DNA of 5,808 nt, from the NCBI GenBank assembly GCA_016926595.1, contig JAFGOG010000442.1:1-5808 (forward strand), in the 5' to 3' direction. Positions 1-5,186 of this stretch are shown here, piece after piece. The notes beneath the pieces were generated by a model, which had not been told where the DNA came from, searched no databases, and saw only the letters and a list, made by a program, of their open reading frames with translations. Source of the DNA: Anaerolineae bacterium. Its GTDB lineage: Bacteria; Chloroflexota; Anaerolineae; JAAYZQ01. A program made the position numbers and the translations under genes. How positions within the stretch are numbered: the first letter of the stretch is position 1; every line of letters starts with the position of its first letter.

Positions 1-1
1 C

Positions 2-70
2 ACAAGGGGAAGGATCACCTACCGCTTCCGCAAACGCCCCGTTACCGGCACAACCGGTGAGTCCGAGTAG
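2..70 (+). CDS. C-terminal tail of an unidentified protein (partial, runs off left edge)
   Basis: Frame 2 is open from the left edge and ends in TAG at 68-70. It gives a basic 22-residue tail (TRGRITYRFRKRP, then VTGTTGESE). A strong plus-strand terminator begins about 24 nt after this stop, which supports a plus-strand gene ending here. Frame 1 is also open, to a TGA at 58-60, so the frame is not certain. I chose frame 2 because its tail is less proline-rich and it ends closer to the terminator. The family cannot be recognised from so short a tail. Confidence 0.35.
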   Translation, partial: TRGRITYRFRKRPVTGTTGESE

Positions 71-93
71 CGCTGGGCTAGACAGATACGATC

Positions 94-124
94 AAGCCAC
101 CTGTCAACACGACAGGTGGCTTTT
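94..124 (+). terminator. Rho-independent terminator
   Basis: A perfect 12-bp stem (AAGCCACCTGTC pairing with GACAGGTGGCTT) encloses the 5-nt loop AACAC, and a TTTT run starts within the base of the stem. It follows the plus-strand stop at 70. On the minus strand it lies about 18 nt past the phosphatase stop at 141. There the 3' side reads only TT before GATC, so it may also end leftward transcription, but less efficiently. Confidence 0.85.
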
Positions 125-140
125 GCTATTCCAGGGAGGA

Positions 141-974
141 TCACGGTTGCACTTTCAAAACCGCCATGGTCAGATCGTCGGCCTGGGGGGCGCCGGCGCT
201 AAAGGCTGCCACGTGGTCGGCGATGCCGGCCAGGATCTCTCCAGCCGAGCGCTCAGCCAGGCTCCGAACAGCAGCAGCCAAGCGCTCCGTTTCGAATAGC
301 TCCATTTCGGGGTTCACCGCCTCAGTAACGCCGTCGGTATACAACACCAACACATCGCCGGGATCCAAACGACGCTCCTGCGATTCGAACAGGCGACCAG
401 GCATCAGGCCAATGGCTACATCGGTGGGCGCCAGCCACTCCTGCTCACCCGAAGAGGCGCGGTGCAAAAGCGGTGGGTTGTGGCCAGCATTGACGTAGGT
501 CAGCAGCCGGCTCTGCGGCTCATAGACGACGTAGAACAGGGTCAGGAACATCACCGGCTCGTGGTGATGGACGAGCAGATAATCGTTGGCCTGGCGGACG
601 GAGCCAAGGGCAGCCAGCGCGCCCAACGAACCACTGCGCATCAGGCGCCGCACCTGGGCGCTCTCCAGAGCGTCGGTCAGGTAGCGCGGCTGGGCGCTGA
701 GCGAATGGGTTCGCAACAGGGTGCGGGCCAAGGCCATGTAGAGCGCGGCAGGTATGCCCTTGCCCGACACGTCGGCAATCAGTAGACCCAGCCGCCCGCC
801 GGGCAGGGGGATGGCGTCGTAAAAGTCTCCCCCCACATCACGGGCAGGGCGCATCGACGCGGCGAGCTCAGCTCCGGGAAGGTTGGGCAGCCGATCAGGT
901 AGAAAGCTGCGCTGGATGCTGGCTGCGACCTCCAGGTCATGTTGGAGAACGCTACCTACTCCGTCGCCACTCAC
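141..974 (-). CDS. SpoIIE/RsbU-type PP2C serine phosphatase, standalone catalytic domain
   Basis: This is a metal-dependent serine/threonine phosphatase of the SpoIIE/RsbU branch of PP2C. Relatives dephosphorylate STAS anti-sigma-factor antagonists in partner-switching stress or sigma-factor circuits. Visible motifs are the lead helix DLEVAASIQRSFLP (13-26), GGDFYD (48-53), ADVSGKGIPAAL (67-78), NAGHNPP (162-168), YTDGVTEA (212-219) and ADDLT (265-269). The expected metal-binding aspartates D50, D68, D214 and D266/D267 are all present, so the enzyme looks active. The protein is 277 aa, almost entirely catalytic domain: no PAS, GAF, HAMP, receiver or membrane segment precedes it. I chose the GTG at 974 because it overlaps the upstream TAG (TAGTG) and has an AAGGGGA ribosome site 8 nt upstream. 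A TTG or ATG start at 1037 would put 64 nt inside the reductase gene. It is the last gene of the leftward cluster and probably translationally coupled to the reductase. No STAS or anti-sigma partner is in view, so its substrate is unknown. Confidence 0.93.
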   Translation of the reverse strand: MSGDGVGSVLQHDLEVAASIQRSFLPDRLPNLPGAELAASMRPARDVGGDFYDAIPLPGGRLGLLIADVSGKGIPAALYMALARTLLRTHSLSAQPRYLTDALESAQVRRLMRSGSLGALAALGSVRQANDYLLVHHHEPVMFLTLFYVVYEPQSRLLTYVNAGHNPPLLHRASSGEQEWLAPTDVAIGLMPGRLFESQERRLDPGDVLVLYTDGVTEAVNPEMELFETERLAAAVRSLAERSAGEILAGIADHVAAFSAGAPQADDLTMAVLKVQP

Positions 975-1537
975 TACTTTGTCCCCTTGGCCGGGCGCCA
1001 ATCGCCATAGTAGCCTACCGGCCCGCTCATCTGCCAATAGTCACCGCCGACGTAGGCCAGCGGTTGAGCCCGGCCATAGTCCAGACGGCCTTCGGTGGTC
1101 AACAGGTCCTCGTCAACCTGGACAGCGACTACCTGGCCAAGAAAGAGATCGTGGCTACCCAGCGACAATCGATGGATGACCCGGCATTCCAGGGCGACGG
1201 GGCACTCGGCGACAAGCGGGACGCGGACCCGGCTGGCCAGAGCGGGTGTCAGGCCGCAGGCGGCCCACTTGTCGACGTCGCGCCCCGACGCGTTCCCGCA
1301 ATAGTCGACGATGCCCACCTGATCGGCGCGGGGGATGTTGACCACAAATTCCCCCGCCTCAGCGATCAGGTGGTGCGAAAAACGGCCGGGCCGCACGCCA
1401 ATGCCGATGACCGGCGGCTCGGAGCAGGCGACGCCGGCCCATGCCAAGGTGATCAGGTTGGGCCGCTCGACGCCGCAGCTCACCAGCACGACCGGCACAG
1501 GGGAAAGGGCCGTCGTGGGCGATTTTATGACCTTCAT
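974..1537 (-). CDS. Flavin reductase-like / flavoredoxin family FMN-binding split-barrel protein
   Basis: This is a 187-aa protein of the flavin reductase-like (DIM6/NTAB, flavoredoxin) family. Members bind FMN in a split beta-barrel and work as NAD(P)H:flavin reductases or electron-transfer flavoproteins in the cytoplasm. The order of conserved segments fits: SPVPVVLVSCG (12-22), PNLITLAWAGVACSEPPVIGIGV (26-48), RPGRFSHHLIAEAGEFVVNIP (49-69) and VDYCGNASGRDVDKWAACGLTP (from 77). A C-terminal LAYVGGDYW segment sits where family members carry their aromatic barrel-closing strand. I chose the ATG at 1537 because AGGAGGG lies 7-8 nt upstream (1545-1551). The upstream ATG at 1561 would place that site inside the gene and adds only MGGEEGYP. 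The stop overlaps the phosphatase GTG. The hydrolase gene lies 117 nt upstream, and I see no convincing promoter of its own, so read-through from the promoter at 2880-2908 is likely. The electron donor, acceptor and pathway cannot be told from sequence. Confidence 0.9.
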   Translation of the reverse strand: MKVIKSPTTALSPVPVVLVSCGVERPNLITLAWAGVACSEPPVIGIGVRPGRFSHHLIAEAGEFVVNIPRADQVGIVDYCGNASGRDVDKWAACGLTPALASRVRVPLVAECPVALECRVIHRLSLGSHDLFLGQVVAVQVDEDLLTTEGRLDYGRAQPLAYVGGDYWQMSGPVGYYGDWRPAKGTK

Positions 1538-1544
1538 CGGATAT

Positions 1545-1551
1545 CCCTCCT
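1545..1551 (-). promoter_or_regulatory. Ribosome binding site that fixes the flavin reductase start
   Basis: AGGAGGG on the minus strand sits 7 nt before the ATG at 1537. It lies inside the alternative longer frame that starts at 1561, so it favours the shorter protein. Confidence 0.8.
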
Positions 1552-1593
1552 CGCCGCCCATGTTGATTCAACTTTTTCCTTTTCGTACTGCGA

Positions 1594-1647
1594 ACCGCCG
1601 AGAACGTGAGGGATCCAGTGATCTCTGCCCTCTGCGCTCCTGGCGGT
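1594..1647. repeat. Imperfect inverted repeat / hairpin element (REP- or MITE-like remnant)
   Basis: The arms 1594-1612 and 1629-1647 pair without gaps around a 16-nt loop. ACCGCC pairs with GGCGGT at the outer ends, then GA/TC, CG/CG and GG/CC blocks follow, separated by four mismatches and several G-U pairs if read as plus-strand RNA. The right arm has an octamer-like rhythm (CTCTGCGC, TCCTGGCG, GTCAAA). From memory, this resembles dispersed intergenic repeats with CTTGGCGG-type ends in Chloroflexota and other bacteria. It fills the gap between hydrolase and reductase and ends 8 nt from the hydrolase stop. It lacks a T-tract on either side, so it is not an obvious terminator. It could attenuate or stabilise a polycistronic transcript. 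Confidence 0.5.
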
Positions 1648-1654
1648 CAAAGCA

Positions 1655-2845
1655 CTAGCGTTTGCCAAGCAGCTCGACCGCTAGGCGGGCATAGACGCGG
1701 GCGGCATCTACGACGTCGTTGAGACGAACTTGGTCGTCCACAGTGTGGGCGTAGCGCTCCTCACCCGGGCCAAAGCCAATGGTCGGAATGTCGGCCAGGC
1801 CGGCGGTGTAGGCGCCGTCGGTGGAAAAGGCCCAGTAGCCCAGGCGAGGCCGGTAGCCAAGTGTCTCCCGGATGCTGCGGACGGCGGACTGCACCAGGAT
1901 ATGGTCCTCTGGGGTGACCCAGGCCGGGAACGCCTCCTTGATCTTGCGGCTGTAGCCAGTGTAGCTGGTACCCTGGTATTCGGCCACTTTTACCTGGGCG
2001 TTGACCTCCTCGGTGGTGATGATATTCTGGATTTCGGCCAGGGCTTTGCGCTCCGTCTCGCCGAGCGTCAGGCGGCGGTCGATGCAGAAGGAACAGGCAT
2101 CAGGCACGGCGTTGCGGCTGGCAGCCAGGCTGTCGATGTGGGTGACCACCACTGTACCCTGGCCCAAAAAAGAGTCGGTGGCCAAGCGAGAGGCCAGCAG
2201 TTCGATGCCAAAGATGAGCCGAGCGGCATTATGGATGGCATTCTCGCCCAGCGCCGGTGAGGAGGCATGAGCTGCCCGGCCTTGGACGCTGACCTGCATC
2301 TCGATCCGGCCGCGCTGGCCGAGGCTGATCTGAAGGTTGGTCGGTTCGCCCAGCAGTACAAAATCGGGTCGAAGCCCTTCCTCCTCGACCAAGACACGCA
2401 CGGCCAGGCCCTCGCACGGCTCTTCCTGCACAACGGCAGCGACGTACAGATCGCCGCCAAGTTCGATGCCCGAGTCGAGTAGCGCCTTGGCGCTGTAGAT
2501 CATGGCCGCCAGCCCGCCTTTCATGTCACAGGCGCCGCGCCCGTACAGGATGCCGTCCTCGATCACGCCGCCGTACGGCGGACGGGACCAGCGGGCCAGA
2601 TCACCCACATCGACCGTGTCCATGTGCCCATCGAAGAGGAGCTTGGGGCCGTGTCCGGGGCCGATGTGGCCGATGACGCTGCCGATACGACTGACCCAGA
2701 CATCGGCAAAGCCCACCCGTTGCATCTCTTCGGCGACGCGATCTGCCATCGCGCCTTCCTGGGTAGACGGACTGGGAATGCGCACCAACTCCTGGACAAA
2801 TCTGGCCAATGCCTCGGCATCACTGACCGGCAGGCGGATGATCAC
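1655..2845 (-). CDS. M20 family metallohydrolase, YgeY-like (ArgE/DapE/peptidase superfamily)
   Basis: This is a 396-aa cytoplasmic di-zinc hydrolase of the M20 amidohydrolase/peptidase superfamily. Members cleave amide bonds in N-acyl amino acids, short peptides or carbamoyl compounds. Active-site residues are in place: H74 and D76 in DGHMDTV, D107 in CDMKGG, E141-E142 in VQEEPCEG, E167 in GEPT and H367 in YAHT. The lid (dimerisation) domain runs from about RGRIEMQVSVQGRAAHASSP to the RRLTLGE segment. The strings QEEPCEGL, GQRGRIEM, FLGQGT, IDRRLTLGET and FSTDGAY match what I recall of the YgeY (selenium-metabolism-linked hydrolase) family better than classical ArgE or DapE. No selenium genes are nearby, so the substrate is open. 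I chose the GTG at 2845 because AGGAGGT lies 7 nt upstream (2853-2859) and the promoter -10 lies at 2880-2885. The longer starts at 2908 and 2881 fall inside that promoter. It is the first gene of the leftward cluster. Confidence 0.93.
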   Translation of the reverse strand: MIIRLPVSDAEALARFVQELVRIPSPSTQEGAMADRVAEEMQRVGFADVWVSRIGSVIGHIGPGHGPKLLFDGHMDTVDVGDLARWSRPPYGGVIEDGILYGRGACDMKGGLAAMIYSAKALLDSGIELGGDLYVAAVVQEEPCEGLAVRVLVEEEGLRPDFVLLGEPTNLQISLGQRGRIEMQVSVQGRAAHASSPALGENAIHNAARLIFGIELLASRLATDSFLGQGTVVVTHIDSLAASRNAVPDACSFCIDRRLTLGETERKALAEIQNIITTEEVNAQVKVAEYQGTSYTGYSRKIKEAFPAWVTPEDHILVQSAVRSIRETLGYRPRLGYWAFSTDGAYTAGLADIPTIGFGPGEERYAHTVDDQVRLNDVVDAARVYARLAVELLGKR

Positions 2846-2852
2846 CCTCGAG

Positions 2853-2859
2853 ACCTCCT
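2853..2859 (-). promoter_or_regulatory. Ribosome binding site that decides the hydrolase GTG start
   Basis: AGGAGGT, a near-perfect anti-16S match on the minus strand, ends 7 nt before the GTG at 2845. The next in-frame ATG upstream (2881) lies on top of the predicted -10 element and cannot be used by this transcript. Confidence 0.85.
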
Positions 2860-2879
2860 GTATGACAGATATCCGGGCC

Positions 2880-2908
2880 ATTGTACGCCAAGGCAGGCGG
2901 AGTGTCAA
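2880..2908 (-). promoter_or_regulatory. Sigma-70 promoter for the hydrolase-reductase-phosphatase cluster
   Basis: The minus strand shows TTGACA (2908-2903), a 17-nt spacer and TACAAT (2885-2880): a consensus -35, ideal spacing and a -10 with one mismatch. The predicted transcript start is near 2873, giving a leader of about 28 nt that carries the AGGAGGT site. Its -35 faces that of the rightward promoter, with 15 nt between the two. Confidence 0.8.
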
Positions 2909-2957
2909 GCAGTGCGGGACAAGTTGCCAAGTCTAGTCACGAGTGGTATACTTGGCG
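2886..2957. promoter_or_regulatory. Candidate operator half-sites (CGCCAAG/CTTGGCG) across the divergent promoters
   Basis: CGCCAAGG at 2886-2893 and ACTTGGCG at 2950-2957 form an inverted pair centred between the two -35 boxes. A third copy, TGCCAAGT at 2925-2932, makes a perfect 7-bp inverted repeat (GCCAAGT/ACTTGGC) with the right-hand copy. One copy lies in the spacer of the leftward promoter. The others overlap the -35 and -10 of the rightward promoter. This layout would suit a regulator acting on both genes, but no regulator gene is in the window and short GC-rich repeats can arise by chance. Confidence 0.35.
2924..2952 (+). promoter_or_regulatory. Extended -10 sigma-70 promoter for the glycosyltransferase
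   Basis: TTGCCA (2924-2929) is followed by a 17-nt spacer and TATACT (2947-2952), with an extended -10 TG at 2944-2945. The predicted start of transcription is near 2959, giving a leader of about 24 nt to the GTG at 2983. Confidence 0.75.
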
Positions 2958-2982
2958 CGTTTTGCCGGGAGCGTGAGGGTTT

Positions 2983-4515
2983 GTGTCAGTTTTGAGCATT
3001 GTCTATCTTGTCGCAGTTGTGCTGGTGGCCCTGTACGGCGCTAATGCGTTGTTACTGGCCGCCCTTTATTTGCATCGCCGGCGGCAGCCTGCCAGCCCGG
3101 CCCCTGAGCCCGAGAGCTGGCCGGCGGTCACTGTCCAACTGCCCATCTACAATGAGCTGTACGTGGTGGAGCGGCTGATCAAGGCCGTAGCTCACCTGGA
3201 CTACCCACGCGACCGGCTACAGGTGCAGATTCTGGACGATTCGACGGACGAGACGACCCGGCTGGCCGAGGCGTGCGCAGCTCACTACCGGGCGCGCGGA
3301 CTGGAGATCGAGCTGGTACACCGGCAAAACCGCAGCGGGTTCAAGGCCGGCGCGCTGGCCAACGGGCTACAGACGGCGAAGGGCGAACTGATCGCCGTCT
3401 TTGACGCCGATTTCGTGCCTCCACCCAGCTTTTTGAAACAGACCGTGCCTCACCTGGCCGCCAATCCGCGCCTGGGGTTCGTCCAGACGCGGTGGGGCTA
3501 CCTCAATGCCGGCTATTCAGCCATGACCCGCGCCCAGACGCTGGCGCTCGACGGGCATTTTATAGTCGAGCACATGGGCCGCAATCGAAACGGCCTGCTG
3601 GTGAATTTCAACGGGACGGCCGGTGTGTGGCGGCGGGCAGCGATCGAGGGAGCGGGCGGATGGCAGAGCGACACGCTGACCGAAGACGTAGATCTGAGCT
3701 TCCGCGCTCAATTGGCCGGCTGGCAGGCGCTGTACCTGCCTGAGGTGGAGGCGCCAGCGGAGCTGCCGCCGCAGATGGCTGCCTTTAAGCGGCAGCAGGC
3801 GCGCTGGGCGACCGGAGCGGCCCAATGCCTGGTCAAGCTGGCCAGGCCGCTGTGGCATGGCCGGCTGATGGATTCGTCTCGGGCTGTCGCCGGGCAAGCG
3901 TGGGACAACGCAAGCAGCGAGGGCCAGCTACAGGCGCTCCCCTGGCAAGCTCGCCTGGAAGGGCTGCTCCACCTCAGCGTGTGGTTTGCCCATCCGATGT
4001 CGCTCGCGCTCCTGCTCCTGACACTGCCGATGTTGCTGGGCCGTATCCCGCTGACCTTCAACATGACGATCTTTTGGCTGATGGCAATGGGGCCGATCCT
4101 GACCTATGCCCTGTCACAGCAGCACCTCTATCCCGATTGGGGGCGGCGCATGACCTACATGCCGGCCTTGGCTTTGCTGGGGACCGGCCTGGCCCTGTCA
4201 AATAGCCTGGCGATTGTCCGGGGGCTGGTGGGGCGAAGATTGCCTTTCCGTCGCACGCCCAAGTTCCGCGTCGAGGGGCAAGGTGACCGGTGGGCCGGCA
4301 ACCGCTATGCCCTGCCGTTCGAGTGGGTCACGGTTGGGGAGCTGGCGCTGGCGACGTATGGCCTGGCACTGGTCGGCATGGCCGTAGCCATGGGCCACTA
4401 TCTTGCGGTGCCCTTTCTGCTACTGTATGCAGGCGGTTATGGCTATATCGGCCTGCAGGGTGTGATCGATGCCTGGGCGGTAACCAGAAGCTGGAAGCCG
4501 GAGTTCAGGGGCTAG
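2983..4515 (+). CDS. Membrane-bound family 2 glycosyltransferase, cellulose synthase/CslA-like
   Basis: This is a 510-aa inner-membrane processive glycosyltransferase (GT2, GT-A fold). Relatives polymerise beta-linked glucan or mannan from nucleotide sugars and move the chain through their own membrane channel. An N-terminal membrane helix (about 3-31) precedes the catalytic domain. Motifs are VTVQLPIYNE (about 49-58), LDDSTDE with D85-D86, FDADF with D141 and D143, the acceptor-site TED (233-235) and QQARW (271-275). NFNGTAGVWR and the stretch around them resemble plant CslA/CslC mannan or glucan synthases more than BcsA. About five C-terminal membrane helices follow (roughly 330-354, 358-378, 390-414, 449-470, 473-500). 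There is no PilZ domain, so no direct sign of c-di-GMP control. I chose the GTG at 2983 because GGGAG (2967-2971) and GAGGG (2975-2979) precede it and the promoter places transcription at about 2959. A TTG at 2992 is an alternative. It converges with the Nudix gene, 27 nt away. Polymer identity is not decided by sequence. Confidence 0.9.
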   Translation: MSVLSIVYLVAVVLVALYGANALLLAALYLHRRRQPASPAPEPESWPAVTVQLPIYNELYVVERLIKAVAHLDYPRDRLQVQILDDSTDETTRLAEACAAHYRARGLEIELVHRQNRSGFKAGALANGLQTAKGELIAVFDADFVPPPSFLKQTVPHLAANPRLGFVQTRWGYLNAGYSAMTRAQTLALDGHFIVEHMGRNRNGLLVNFNGTAGVWRRAAIEGAGGWQSDTLTEDVDLSFRAQLAGWQALYLPEVEAPAELPPQMAAFKRQQARWATGAAQCLVKLARPLWHGRLMDSSRAVAGQAWDNASSEGQLQALPWQARLEGLLHLSVWFAHPMSLALLLLTLPMLLGRIPLTFNMTIFWLMAMGPILTYALSQQHLYPDWGRRMTYMPALALLGTGLALSNSLAIVRGLVGRRLPFRRTPKFRVEGQGDRWAGNRYALPFEWVTVGELALATYGLALVGMAVAMGHYLAVPFLLLYAGGYGYIGLQGVIDAWAVTRSWKPEFRG

Positions 4516-4542
4516 AAGCTGGAGCCGCTAAAGACTGTACCC

Positions 4543-5103
4543 TCAATCGAAAAACGTCGGACAACCAGGATCTTGGATGTGAGCAAGCACATCTCTCAGA
4601 TGTCGTTCATTTGTGCGGTTAGTGGAAAGTGGAGGTAGCTCATCAAAGCTAAAAAAGTCCACTGCTAGAGTTTCATTGCTCGGTTGAGGCCGCCCCCCCA
4701 CTAGATCGCACAGGAACACTATCTTGTAAGCATGATGGAATTCAAGCGGGCCATTGCCCCGGTTGGCATCGTACACACCGATTGCCTTTTTGGCCACGAT
4801 CTCAAATCCGCTCTCTTCGCTCACCTCACGTACAACCATCTCAGAGGGGGTTTCCCCAACGTCTGCCCAGCCGCCAGGCATGCACCACAGCTTATCAGAT
4901 CGTTCCTGAACGAGCAGTATCCTCCCGTTATCGATCACTGCGCCGCGCACATCTACCTTGGGAGTAGCATAACCAGACTGCATTTGGAAATTCTCCAGTA
5001 TTACCTGTTTCGGAAGCTGCGTGTAGCTTTGAGCAATTTCAGCGGCGATTTCCATCAAACGTTGATACCGTTGGATGTCATAATCAGTCTTGCTATAGAA
5101 CAT
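4543..5103 (-). CDS. Nudix hydrolase with Nudix_N-type N-terminal region (main open frame)
   Basis: This Nudix enzyme hydrolyses nucleoside diphosphates linked to another moiety, for example ADP-ribose- or nucleotide-sugar-like compounds, in the cytoplasm. The Nudix box is perfect at residues 78-100: G78, E84, R92-E93, E96-E97, G99, matching Gx5Ex7REUxEExGU. The N-terminal helix YSKTDYDIQRYQRLMEIAAEIA and GYATPKVDVRGAVI match the family that carries a Nudix_N domain before the catalytic fold. The C-terminus (LPPLSTNRT, DPGCPTFFD) looks complete. The open frame begins at ATG 5103, but this ATG has no good ribosome site. The family's first helix is encoded just upstream in another frame, from ATG 5170 (separate entry). 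As drawn the protein is 186 aa and lacks about 23 family residues. G+C is about 50% against mid-60s% in the glycosyltransferase, which suggests different ancestry. It lies downstream of an MFS gene on the same strand and may share its transcript. Confidence 0.85.
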   Translation of the reverse strand: MFYSKTDYDIQRYQRLMEIAAEIAQSYTQLPKQVILENFQMQSGYATPKVDVRGAVIDNGRILLVQERSDKLWCMPGGWADVGETPSEMVVREVSEESGFEIVAKKAIGVYDANRGNGPLEFHHAYKIVFLCDLVGGRPQPSNETLAVDFFSFDELPPLSTNRTNERHLRDVLAHIQDPGCPTFFD

Positions 5104-5170
5104 CCCTGTTTGACTTAGCCTGTATCTGACGAGCCCACTCGAGCCATCGTGGCAGATCGCTTACACTCAT
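5093..5170 (-). pseudogene. Out-of-frame N-terminal piece of the Nudix gene (frameshift)
   Basis: ATG at 5170 has an AAAGGA ribosome site (5179-5184) 8 nt upstream. It encodes MSVSDLPRWLEWARQIQA, the typical first helix of Nudix_N proteins (W-L-E-W-A-x-x-I-Q-A), then runs out of family and stops at TAG 5093-5095. Switching frame at about 5113-5120 gives LSQTGMFYSKTDYDIQRY, which continues into the main frame and matches the family pattern (QTG, then YSK, then YDIxRY). Joining QA to LSQTG restores the expected spacing, so the simplest lesion is a 2-nt deletion; a 1-nt insertion gives the same frame but one residue less. The full gene is therefore 4543-5170. It could be a sequencing or assembly error, a decaying gene, or a gene still used from the internal ATG. 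Confidence 0.8.
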
Positions 5171-5178
5171 AGACGAAT

Positions 5179-5184
5179 TCCTTT
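5179..5184 (-). promoter_or_regulatory. Ribosome binding site for the original Nudix start
   Basis: AAAGGA on the minus strand is 8 nt before ATG 5170 and lies in the 16-nt gap after the MFS stop. It shows that translation was built to begin at 5170 rather than at the internal ATG 5103. Confidence 0.7.
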
Positions 5185-5186
5185 CT

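Noticed and set aside
141..1037. Longer phosphatase gene starting at 1037
   Set aside because: It would overlap the reductase by 64 nt and adds a sequence with no family resemblance; GTG 974 has a ribosome site and a 1-nt stop-start overlap.
1064..1609. 181-codon plus-strand open frame over the flavin reductase
   Set aside because: It is antisense to a gene with clear family motifs, and its translation shows no recognisable domain.
1730..2260. 176-codon plus-strand open frame over the hydrolase
   Set aside because: GC-rich antisense shadow of the M20 gene; no motif and no convincing ribosome site.
1655..2908. Longer hydrolase gene starting at TTG 2908 (or ATG 2881)
   Set aside because: The extra 21 codons run through the -35 and -10 of its own promoter, and a strong ribosome site precedes GTG 2845.
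4510..4526. Possible terminator hairpin between the convergent glycosyltransferase and Nudix genes
   Set aside because: Only a 4-bp stem (GGCT/AGCC) with no T-tract on either strand.
4732..5118. 128-codon plus-strand open frame over the Nudix gene
   Set aside because: It is antisense to the Nudix box and has no family likeness.
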